From positions 1 through 21,098 of the forward strand of contig DEKO01000041.1 in NCBI GenBank assembly GCA_002353885.1: a stretch of DNA of 21,098 nucleotides. The letters run 5' to 3'. Origin of the DNA: Porphyromonadaceae bacterium UBA2720. GTDB taxonomy: Bacteria > Bacteroidota > Bacteroidia > Bacteroidales > Muribaculaceae. Of this stretch, positions 14,889 through 21,098 are shown piece by piece (the first letter of the stretch is position 1; each line of letters opens with the position of its first letter). A model generated the notes under the pieces. The model made no database searches, was not told where the DNA came from, and saw only the letters and a list, made by a program, of their open reading frames with translations. The translations under genes and the position numbers were made by a program.

Positions 14889-16626
14889 ACTTAAGGAAGA
14901 TTGTGCGGTGCTTGACTTTGCGCTGCAGCAGTTCGTTGTCGGGCATGAGCTTGAGCGCCTTCTGCCATTGCTCGACAGCGGCCTCGTGCTCACCGGTCAT
15001 GAACAGGATGTCGCCATAGTGGTCGAGCAGGTCGCCGCTGGGCGAGTCGTCATTCTCAATGGCGCTCTTGATATAGACTAGCGCCATCTGATAGTCTTTT
15101 TTGACAAAGTACACCCAAGCGTAGGTGTCGAGATAGGTGGCATTCTGTGGCATGTCCTTGACAGCCATGGCGGCCATGCGTTCGGCCTTGTCCAGATCGC
15201 GATTGCTCAGTGCCAAGAAGTAGGCATAGTTGTTCATGATGCCCGTGTTGAGAGGATTGAGTTGCAACGACTGCTCGTAGTACTCGAATGCCCGCAGCGT
15301 GTCTCCCATCTCGAAGTAGACATCGCCCATGCCACCGATGAGGTCGCTACGCGTCTCGACATCTGCACTATCGGTCAGTGTCAAGGCTCTCTCATAGGTT
15401 TGCAACGACTTGGCGTACTGCTTGATTTGGAAATAGGCAGGTGCGATGTAGCGATACAGATCCAAACTGTCAGGGTTATACTCCAGTGCCTTGTCACCTG
15501 CGGCAATGGCAGCGGGTATGTTCTCGTCCATGATGTTGACAATCATGAGCTTGCGCCACATCTGTGCATCGGTGGGCTGGACATCCAAGACATAGCCCAA
15601 CTGCTCGGCAGCGCGGCGATAATCCTTGCGGGCGATGAGATACTCGCTGTAGAGATTGTGGATTTGAGCTTCATGCGGATGCAGCTCAAGCACGACGTTC
15701 ATCAGGGCATCGACACGTCCAGTCGAGTCGCCAGCAGCGATACGGTCGCGCATGAAGTCGATGAGCACCTGCATCTTATCCTCGACCTCAAGGTTCTCGT
15801 TGACTAGAGCCTGACGTACCTGTTGCTCGTAGGCGGTCGAATCTCCTACCATATTATAATATTGCGCTTTGGCCAGATAGGTGTAACCATTGTCGGGTTC
15901 AGCCTGTTGAGCACGGTCCAGATAGACGAGCGCACTGTCTTGGCGCCCAAGTTGAGTGAGCAGCGCACTCATGGTGATGTTGTACATGGCGTTCTCTGGC
16001 GCTGTGGCCAGCAGCGAGCGCATCTCGGCAATGGCTTGGACTGTGTCGTTGAGAGCCATGTGTGCCGACACCTTTCGCGAAGTGATCTGCATCGATTTGC
16101 CATGCAGTGCTTCAATCGAATCAAAGGTGGCAATGGCGCCTTGAAAATCGCCCGTCTGTGCCTGGGCATGCGCCAAACGTGCCTGTAACTCTAGCTTGTT
16201 GGGATTGCGGTCGCTCAGCCCCTTGATGGCTCGCAGTGCTTCTTCAGGCTTGCCCAGCATCATGCAGGCGTCACTGTAGAAGGTGGTCTCGTAGAAGTCA
16301 CCAGGTGCCGCATCATAGTGTTGCCGCATCAGTTCAAGACCGCGTTCGGCACGCTGCTTGGTCATGTTCTCCATGGTGAGCAAGCAGTAGCCCAGGTAAA
16401 ACGACACGGCGGTGTTGGTCGAATCGATATCATGAGCGGCTTGGAGTAGGTCGTAGTAAGCATCCAGGCGGTCGTGAGACTTGTGATTCTGTGCCTCAAG
16501 AAAGATGTATTCGGCTTTACGCCGGTCTTGATCGGTGATGTGCGGCTTGCCGCCACTGGCTATGGCCAAGGGCACTGCCACCAGAAGTGCCAGCAGAGCC
16601 AGGACTATGTTTCGTGCTCGGTTCAT
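14887..16626 (-). CDS. Exported tetratricopeptide repeat protein
   Basis: A 579-residue protein with a signal peptide (basic MNRAR, hydrophobic core to about residue 24, IASGG). From about residue 33 to 560 it is a chain of TPR helices: for example SFYLGYCLLTMENM, YSDACMMLGKPEEALRAIKGL, AMYNITMSALLTQLGRQDSALVYLDRA and MNNYAYFLALSNRDLDKAERMA in parts, with the usual G8/A20/P32-type positions (DPxx, QPTDAQ, NPLN). There is no catalytic domain. It probably serves as an envelope protein scaffold. It lies between dut and the DUF4292 lipoprotein on one strand, suggesting one transcript and joint work with the lipoprotein, for example in outer membrane assembly; that is inference. Confidence 0.87.
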   Translation of the reverse strand: MNRARNIVLALLALLVAVPLAIASGGKPHITDQDRRKAEYIFLEAQNHKSHDRLDAYYDLLQAAHDIDSTNTAVSFYLGYCLLTMENMTKQRAERGLELMRQHYDAAPGDFYETTFYSDACMMLGKPEEALRAIKGLSDRNPNKLELQARLAHAQAQTGDFQGAIATFDSIEALHGKSMQITSRKVSAHMALNDTVQAIAEMRSLLATAPENAMYNITMSALLTQLGRQDSALVYLDRAQQAEPDNGYTYLAKAQYYNMVGDSTAYEQQVRQALVNENLEVEDKMQVLIDFMRDRIAAGDSTGRVDALMNVVLELHPHEAQIHNLYSEYLIARKDYRRAAEQLGYVLDVQPTDAQMWRKLMIVNIMDENIPAAIAAGDKALEYNPDSLDLYRYIAPAYFQIKQYAKSLQTYERALTLTDSADVETRSDLIGGMGDVYFEMGDTLRAFEYYEQSLQLNPLNTGIMNNYAYFLALSNRDLDKAERMAAMAVKDMPQNATYLDTYAWVYFVKKDYQMALVYIKSAIENDDSPSGDLLDHYGDILFMTGEHEAAVEQWQKALKLMPDNELLQRKVKHRTIFLK

Positions 16627-16695
16627 TGTATGATTGAAATTGCCTGTGCAGTGTCCGCAACGCTGTTGCGGCTTGCTGAAAACAACAGACTCAAG

Positions 16696-16732
16696 CTACA
16701 AACTATTAACTTTTAACTATCAACTCTTAACT
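16696..16732 (-). repeat. Tandem 7-nt repeat, five units, after dut
   Basis: On the minus strand, starting at the dut stop codon, the units AGTTAAG, AGTTGAT, AGTTAAA, AGTTAAT and AGTTTGT follow with an exact 7-nt period, then AG. The consensus is AGTTAAT. It lies in the 104-nt dut-TPR spacer. It could be a transcript-end or processing element, or simple slippage-born sequence. Confidence 0.75.
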
Positions 16733-17174
16733 ACTTGTTGCCTGTGTGACCAAAACCTCCTGCACCGCGCTCGGTGTCGTCAAGCACCTCGACCGTCTGC
16801 CACTCGACAGTCTCGTGGCGGGCAACAATCATTTGGCAGATGCGCTCACCGTCCTCGATGGTTTGTGGCTCATTGCTCAGATTGGCGATGATAACGCACA
16901 CCTCACCACGGTAGTCTGCATCGATGGTGCCTGGACTGTTGAGCACAGTGAGACCACGCTTCAGCGCTAATCCGCTGCGAGGGCGAATCTGGCATTCATA
17001 GCCCTCGGGCAGTGCCATGTAGATGCCCGTATGGAGCATGACGCGCTCCAAGGGTTGCAGCGTGACTGGGTGGTCAAGCCATGCGCGCAAATCCATGCCA
17101 GCGCTTTGTGGGGTGCTGTAGGCAGGCAATGGATGCGGACCATGGTTCACTATTTTGACTTGAATCTTCTCCAT
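16731..17174 (-). CDS. dut: dUTP diphosphatase (dUTPase)
   Basis: A 147-residue trimeric-type dUTPase with all five motifs in order: 1, SAGMDLRA (24-31); 2, RPRSGLA (64-70); 3, GTIDADYRGEV (82-92) with the catalytic Asp85 and the base-stacking Tyr88; 4, GERICQMIV (109-117); 5, RGAGGFGHTG (136-145), the phosphate-binding arm. It hydrolyses dUTP to dUMP and pyrophosphate, keeping uracil out of DNA and feeding thymidylate synthesis. Length and motifs are standard. The ATG at 17174 begins MEKIQVKIVN as usual. It is divergent from dgt and has a -7 element 21 nt upstream. Very high confidence. Confidence 0.97.
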   Translation of the reverse strand: MEKIQVKIVNHGPHPLPAYSTPQSAGMDLRAWLDHPVTLQPLERVMLHTGIYMALPEGYECQIRPRSGLALKRGLTVLNSPGTIDADYRGEVCVIIANLSNEPQTIEDGERICQMIVARHETVEWQTVEVLDDTERGAGGFGHTGNK

Positions 17175-17195
17175 GTTGTTTTGCTATTGAACACG

Positions 17196-17203
17196 CAAAG
17201 TTA
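17196..17203 (-). promoter_or_regulatory. -7 promoter element for dut
   Basis: On the minus strand this reads TAACTTTG, matching TAnnTTTG, 21 nt upstream of the dut ATG. No -33 TTG at 19-nt spacing was found. It probably starts the dut-TPR-DUF4292 transcript. Confidence 0.5.
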
Positions 17204-17284
17204 ATGCAAAATCCTCAATCCCCTGCCCTCCCGACCGCTAAAAAAACAAAACGTGCGAAAATATCGAAAGTTGATAATCATTAT

Positions 17285-17315
17285 TTTGATAATCCTGAGA
17301 AAAGTAGTACTTTTG
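17285..17315 (+). promoter_or_regulatory. dgt promoter (-33 TTTG, 19-nt spacer, -7 TACTTTTG)
   Basis: TTTG at 17285-17288, exactly 19 nt, then TACTTTTG at 17308-17315 form a close match to the Bacteroidetes promoter. It ends 23 nt before the dgt ATG at 17339, and lies inside an upstream open frame, which argues that the longer frame is not translated. Confidence 0.7.
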
Positions 17316-17338
17316 CTAAAAGATTACGAGATATGTCA

Positions 17339-18661
17339 ATGAATTGGGATAAACTAATCTGTGACAAGCGGTTGGGACTTGAGGACCACCACGACACCAA
17401 AGGGGGCGTTCGCAGCGACTTTGAGCGCGACTACGACCGACTGGTGTTCTCGTCGCCGTTCCGCCGCTTGCAGAACAAGACGCAAGTGTTTCCGCTGCCG
17501 GGCAGCATCTTTGTCCACAACCGCCTGACGCACAGTCTAGAGGTGTCGAGTGTGGGCAAGTCACTGGCCCGCGAGATAGCCATCCGGCTCATGCCGCGCT
17601 ACCAGGGCGAGCCGTGGGTCGACAAACTGCGTGACATGGGCGAGATTGTTGCCGCTGCCTGCTTGGCACACGACCTGGGCAACCCGCCATTCGGCCACTC
17701 GGGCGAGAAGACCATCGGGGCCTACTTCAGCGAGGGGGCCGGTCTGGCATTGAAAGACAAGTTTACGCCCGGGCAGTGGAACGACTTGATCCACTTTGAG
17801 GGCAATGCCAACTCGCTGCGCACGCTGGTGCATCAGTTCAAGGGGCGCCGTCCCGGCGGATTTGCAATGACCTACTCGACGCTGGCCTCGATAGTCAAGT
17901 ATCCCTACTCGTCGTCGGAGGCTGGCGCAAAGGGCAAATTTGGCTTTTTCACCAGCGAGAAAGAAATCTTTGAGCGCATCGCCACCGAACTGGGTCTGGT
18001 GCGATTGGGACCTGAGCGCTATGCGCGCCACCCGCTGGTCTATCTGGTCGAGGCTGCAGACGACATCTGCTATCAGGTGATGGACATCGAGGACGGTCAC
18101 AAGCTGAAGATCATCAGCACCGACGAGACCATCGAGTTGCTGCTGGCCTTCTTTGACGACGAGCGCCGCCGTCACATGCTCGATGTGATGACCCACGTTG
18201 CCGACCCCAACGAGAAGATCGGCTACCTGCGGTCGTGCACGGTGGGGCTGCTGGTGCAGGAGTGCGCCCGCACCTTTGTCGACCACGAGGGCGAAATCAT
18301 GGCCGGCACGTTCGACGGTTCGCTCATCGACCATGTGTCGGAGCGCGCCGCGCTGGGCTATCAGCGTTGTAGCCGCCTGGCCTACGAGAAACTCTATCGC
18401 GCCAGCTATGTGGTGGACGTCGACCTAGCCGGTAACCGCATCATCAACCTGCTGCTCGAGAAGCTCATCGAGGCCGTGCTGCATCCCGAGCGCAACTACT
18501 CGCAGCTGCTGCTCAACAAGTTCCCGCAACAGTATGACGTTCACGCCCCGACGCTGTTCGAGAAGATTCAAGCAGTGCTCGACCACATCAGCGCGATGAC
18601 CGATGTCTACGCACTGAACCTCTATCGTCAGCTCGACGGCATCGCCCTGCCCACCGTCTAA
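17339..18661 (+). CDS. dgt: Deoxyguanosinetriphosphate triphosphohydrolase (dGTPase)
   Basis: A 440-residue HD-domain enzyme that splits dGTP into deoxyguanosine and triphosphate. The metal ligands are His65 (HNRLTHSLEV), His111-Asp112 (LAHDLGNPPFGHSGE) and the Asp in VEAADDICYQ. The N-terminal FERDYDRLVFSSPFRRLQ is typical of the family. The frame is open back to 17204, but the start is set at 17339 because related proteins begin MNWxxL, a strong promoter lies at 17285-17315, and the DNA between 17204 and 17338 is AT-rich and lacks the family pattern. An ATG 6 nt earlier (17333) is also possible. It faces away from dut. Both enzymes trim the dNTP pool. Confidence 0.94.
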   Translation: MNWDKLICDKRLGLEDHHDTKGGVRSDFERDYDRLVFSSPFRRLQNKTQVFPLPGSIFVHNRLTHSLEVSSVGKSLAREIAIRLMPRYQGEPWVDKLRDMGEIVAAACLAHDLGNPPFGHSGEKTIGAYFSEGAGLALKDKFTPGQWNDLIHFEGNANSLRTLVHQFKGRRPGGFAMTYSTLASIVKYPYSSSEAGAKGKFGFFTSEKEIFERIATELGLVRLGPERYARHPLVYLVEAADDICYQVMDIEDGHKLKIISTDETIELLLAFFDDERRRHMLDVMTHVADPNEKIGYLRSCTVGLLVQECARTFVDHEGEIMAGTFDGSLIDHVSERAALGYQRCSRLAYEKLYRASYVVDVDLAGNRIINLLLEKLIEAVLHPERNYSQLLLNKFPQQYDVHAPTLFEKIQAVLDHISAMTDVYALNLYRQLDGIALPTV

Positions 18662-18784
18662 TGACAGAGAGACTTTTTAAGACATGAATAAATTGGCTCG
18701 TTTTTGCCCGTTATAAAATAAATAATGATTGTCTTTGTAGTTCCTATAAGATAAAGATAACGTAAAAATGCATTGTAACTATCT
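18662..18784. other. AT-rich spacer at the edge of the accessory region
   Basis: 123 bases without a gene. Base composition drops sharply relative to dgt. There is no clear terminator hairpin, no TAnnTTTG motif and no direct repeat that I could identify as an insertion scar. Confidence 0.5.
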
Positions 18785-18883
18785 ATGGCTGACCGCATGA
18801 CGAAAGAGCAACGGCATCGTTGCATGAGCCATCTAAAAGGCCGAAACACCAAGCCGGAACTCTTGGTGCACAATTTTTTGTTC
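18785..18883 (+). pseudogene. vsr: Truncated vsr (very-short-patch repair endonuclease) remnant
   Basis: The first 33 codons match the N-terminus of Vsr proteins: MADRMTKEQRHRCMSHLKG, then RNTKPELLVHNFLF. In intact Vsr this is followed by an ARGFRYR-like strand and the catalytic Asp and zinc motif over another 100 or so residues. Here the frame leaves the family at once (ITAYNEQNRVEENKAK...) and stops at 19009, so the catalytic core is gone. Vsr cuts T:G mismatches made by deamination of 5-methylcytosine and normally accompanies a cytosine methyltransferase, which is absent from the window. I read this as a remnant of a restriction-modification locus. A short in-frame ORF from 18931 is noted separately. 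Confidence 0.72.
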
Positions 18884-18930
18884 ATTACTGCTTACAATGA
18901 GCAAAATCGTGTTGAAGAGAATAAAGCAAA

Positions 18931-19009
18931 GATGTACAACCTTGAAGAAAGCAACTTGCCAATGGCGGCAGAACCAACCGCAAGCTATGGACTTCAAAAT
19001 AACCGATAA
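18931..19009 (+). other. Short frame downstream of the vsr remnant, doubtful peptide
   Basis: An ATG at 18931 in the vsr-remnant frame would give a 25-residue peptide beginning MYNLEESNLPMAAEP and ending 5 nt before the DUF1016 gene. It has no recognisable domain. It may be the start of another lost gene fused to the vsr fragment by deletion, or merely leader sequence. Confidence 0.25.
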
Positions 19010-19014
19010 CTACA

Positions 19015-20157
19015 ATGGCGAATCATAGACAAGCTCCCGTTGAAACGAAAGAATATAATGAATGGCTGGCTCATGTGAAGACAGGCATTCGTCATTGCCA
19101 AATCAAAGCCGCAATAAGTGTCAACAAAGGCTTACTTCAATTGTATTGGCAACTGGGTCATGACATTACCATAAAGCAGAGTGAGGCAAAATGGGGTGAC
19201 GGACTTATCGCGCGACTTAGTCGTGACCTCACCGCTGAATTTCCAGAAATGAAAGGGTGGAGCGAAAGCAACTTGAGAAGAATCAAAAAATGGTATCAGT
19301 CTTATTCTGGGGCTTTTGCAATTCGGGCACAAGTTGTGCCCAAATTAAGTAACAGCCACTCAGAAGGCGAAACGACTACCGCAAACCTTGAGATTGCTGA
19401 TTCAAAGTCGACTCTTGAAACTCCGATTGCATCCAATTTCTTCTCTGTTCCATGGGGACACCATGTTGTGATTATGCAGAAATGCAAAGATTTGGACAAG
19501 GCGATATTTTACATTGAACAGACTGTAGAGAACAATTGGAGTCGATCAACCTTGGAATGGCAAATTGAGAGTCAGCTATATGAGCGAAAAGGTAAGGCGA
19601 TAACCAATTTCTCACACACCCTACCACAACCGCAGAGCGATTTGGCTCAGCAGTTGACTAAAGATCCCTATGTGATTGATTTGATGGGAATAAGGCCGGA
19701 AATGACTGAGCGAGAAATTGAAAATCACCTTAATGCTCATATCGCAAGATACTTACTTGAACTCGGCAAGGGCTTCACCTTTTATGGAAACCAGGTACAA
19801 GTGACAGCTGGCAGTGGTGAGTTTCACATTGACCAGCTGTTCTATCATGTGAAGCTACACTGCTATGTAGTTGTTGAGTTAAAGACCGGGAAATTTAAGC
19901 CGGAGCACATCGGCCAACTAAATTTCTATGTTTCGGCCGTAGACGAACAACTAAAAACGGAACAAGACAATCCAACAATAGGCCTGCTCATTTGCAAGGA
20001 CAAGGATGATGTTGTGGCGGAATATTCTTTACGGAATGTCGCCACCCCTATAGGCGTATCGTCAATGCGCATTTATGACGACTTGATGAAGGAGTACAAG
20101 AGTTCGTTGCCTTCTATTGAAGATATAGAGAACAGCCTAAAGGATTATGATGAGTAA
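19015..20157 (+). CDS. YhcG/DUF1016 family PDDEXK nuclease domain protein
   Basis: A 380-residue protein of the YhcG type. The N-terminal DUF1016_N domain (about 14-195) has the typical AAISVNKGLLQLYWQLGHDI, GDGLIARLSRDL and FPEMKGWSESNLRRIKKWY elements, interrupted by a polar insert at about 111-140. The C-terminal PDDEXK nuclease fold (about 215-365) has Asp273 (FHIDQLFYH), Glu288 and Lys290 (VVVELKTGKFKPEHIGQLNFY), the expected D-ExK site. Such genes often sit near type I restriction systems and mobile DNA; no activity is firmly established. Here it follows a vsr remnant and precedes an HNH nuclease by 18 nt, so it is best read as part of a defence island. Confidence 0.88.
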   Translation: MANHRQAPVETKEYNEWLAHVKTGIRHCQIKAAISVNKGLLQLYWQLGHDITIKQSEAKWGDGLIARLSRDLTAEFPEMKGWSESNLRRIKKWYQSYSGAFAIRAQVVPKLSNSHSEGETTTANLEIADSKSTLETPIASNFFSVPWGHHVVIMQKCKDLDKAIFYIEQTVENNWSRSTLEWQIESQLYERKGKAITNFSHTLPQPQSDLAQQLTKDPYVIDLMGIRPEMTEREIENHLNAHIARYLLELGKGFTFYGNQVQVTAGSGEFHIDQLFYHVKLHCYVVVELKTGKFKPEHIGQLNFYVSAVDEQLKTEQDNPTIGLLICKDKDDVVAEYSLRNVATPIGVSSMRIYDDLMKEYKSSLPSIEDIENSLKDYDE

Positions 20158-20175
20158 TAATGAATTTGAGTGGCC

Positions 20176-20919
20176 ATGCAACAGTCTCTCGAGCAATATT
20201 TCATCAACGAGCAATCAGACTTTTACAACTATCTGATTGATATTAATGCGTTCAAGCGCCCCAAGACTTATCGGGATTACATCACTCGTCTACGATATGT
20301 ATCGCAATTGTATCGCTTGGATAGTGGCATTACAAGCGAATATGTAGATTTCATTGTCGAAGACCTTAAACGAACTATGCGCGAACGGGATCGTTACAAT
20401 ACCATTAAAGGCATTAGTGATATTGCGTCTGGGTTGCGCAAATTCCTTCAATACGCCAAATCTGATTACAAGCACATAATTGAGAACTCCGTATTGGCCC
20501 AAGAAAACGAAATTATCACAGATACATCAATCAGCGAGACAGAGAAAGATGCTGTTGTGAAATCTCGAATTGGCCAAGGCTCATTCCGACAACGACTTGT
20601 TGACTATTGGCACGGTTGTTCAGTCACTCATTGCCAAACGCATTCACTTTTAATCGCATCACATATACGTCCATGGCGAAAATCAGACAATATGCAACGC
20701 TTGGATGTCTACAATGGTCTGCTACTTATCCCTAATCTTGACAAGCTATTCGACAAGGGTTATATTTCATTTGACGATAATGGCATTATAATTCTATCTG
20801 ATTTTCTTCCTTTGAGTGAATATCGTCTGTTGGGCGTACAGCAAGGCATGCGACTTGTCCATATCGAGACAAACCACATTCCGTATCTTAAATTCCATCG
20901 AGAGAACTGTCTATTATAG
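20176..20919 (+). CDS. HNH_2 endonuclease with recombinase-like N-terminal domain
   Basis: A 247-residue protein. Residues about 130-210 are an HNH_2 nuclease: RIGQGSFRQRLVDYW, CSVTHC, ASHIRPW with the catalytic His163, Asn180 in NGLLL, and LDKLFDKGYISFD (Asp189, Asp193). Residues about 14-95 (TYRDYITRLRYVSQLYRL, later GLRKFLQYA) resemble the helical core-binding (SAM-like) domain of tyrosine recombinases, with no catalytic recombinase domain present. A DNA-binding targeting role for that part is inference. The ATG at 20176 is preferred over a GTG 6 nt upstream. HNH_2 proteins are usually restriction nucleases, often of modified DNA. Its last 6 nt overlap the convergent minus-strand ORF. Confidence 0.82.
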   Translation: MQQSLEQYFINEQSDFYNYLIDINAFKRPKTYRDYITRLRYVSQLYRLDSGITSEYVDFIVEDLKRTMRERDRYNTIKGISDIASGLRKFLQYAKSDYKHIIENSVLAQENEIITDTSISETEKDAVVKSRIGQGSFRQRLVDYWHGCSVTHCQTHSLLIASHIRPWRKSDNMQRLDVYNGLLLIPNLDKLFDKGYISFDDNGIIILSDFLPLSEYRLLGVQQGMRLVHIETNHIPYLKFHRENCLL

Positions 20920-21096
20920 CTCTGGTTTGTTTAATTCTCGTAACAAGTCAAGAGCTTCATTCACTTGAGCCAGTACTCCTTCGCTTTCCTCAAGATACTC
21001 ATCATCACAGATTGCCTCTATGCTGTCAGTGATGTAGTCACTTGCGGCCAATAGCGCCGCATCAATCATAGTTATTTGATTTTGACTGAGTGTCAT
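20914..21096 (-). CDS. Small, very acidic hypothetical protein
   Basis: A 60-residue ORF starting MTLSQNQITMIDAALLAASD and rich in Asp and Glu (about 15 acidic residues against 2 basic). It is predicted helical, with no signal peptide or membrane segment. I do not recognise a family. Its stop overlaps the HNH gene's stop region by 6 nt on the opposite strand. The ATG is 2 nt from the window end, so a longer upstream start cannot be excluded and no promoter can be seen. It may belong to the accessory island, for example as an inhibitor or antitoxin, but this is only a guess. Confidence 0.5.
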   Translation of the reverse strand: MTLSQNQITMIDAALLAASDYITDSIEAICDDEYLEESEGVLAQVNEALDLLRELNKPEL

Positions 21097-21098
21097 AA

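Noticed and set aside
17561..18334. 257-codon minus-strand frame across dgt
   Set aside because: Antisense to conserved HD-domain motifs; the long frame results from the GC-rich codon bias of dgt.
18838..18860. Possible intact Vsr by a single frameshift
   Set aside because: I looked for the missing catalytic Asp and zinc motifs in the other frames between 18884 and 19015; about 130 bases is too short to hold them, so it is a truncation and not a simple frameshift.

Overview
The window reads as a Bacteroidales chromosome segment, most likely Muribaculaceae or Prevotellaceae. Evidence is the Bacteroidetes-type -7 promoter motif TAnnTTTG in front of several genes, the general lack of Shine-Dalgarno sequences, a secreted protein with a C-terminal dockerin-type repeat pair, a TGS-domain nucleoside kinase, a DUF4292 lipoprotein and S41 and M16 peptidases of the Bacteroidetes kind. 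No rRNA, tRNA, CRISPR array or intact transposon was seen.

Layout. (1) 42-1919: a small CYTH-domain phosphatase and, convergent to it, a secreted dockerin-repeat protein, with a shared bidirectional hairpin terminator. (2) 2212-3997: umuD-umuC, a translesion DNA polymerase V operon with its own promoter, which lies so close to the ATG that the mRNA is probably leaderless. (3) 4073-9798: a co-directional run of TGS-nucleoside kinase, dCMP deaminase, membrane-anchored S41 protease, 5-formyl-THF cyclo-ligase, a hemerythrin/RIC-like protein and a LuxR-type regulator. (4) 9857-13870: a membrane-anchored DUF1963 protein, lower in GC by eye, and a large periplasmic M16 metallopeptidase. (5) 13879-13955: a G/C-tract palindrome between convergent genes. 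(6) 17174-13979, minus strand: dUTPase, a TPR protein and a DUF4292 lipoprotein, with AGTTAA-type short repeats in the spacers. (7) 17339-18661: dGTPase, divergent from dUTPase. (8) 18662-21098: an AT-richer accessory stretch with a truncated vsr (very-short-patch repair nuclease) fragment, a YhcG/DUF1016 PDDEXK nuclease, an HNH_2 nuclease with a recombinase-like N-terminus and a very acidic 60-residue ORF.

Functional themes. Several genes act on nucleotide pools and DNA maintenance: dCMP deaminase makes dUMP, dUTPase removes dUTP and makes dUMP, dGTPase hydrolyses dGTP, the nucleoside kinase is a probable salvage enzyme, the cyclo-ligase feeds the folate pool used by thymidylate synthesis, and UmuDC copies damaged DNA. 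A second theme is the cell envelope: S41, M16, the TPR protein, the DUF4292 lipoprotein and the dockerin protein. The right end looks like a decaying restriction/defence island. The least explained items are the hemerythrin-like/LuxR pair (compare the orphan LuxR regulator CdhR of Porphyromonas), the recombinase-like/HNH_2 fusion and the acidic small protein that overlaps its 3' end.
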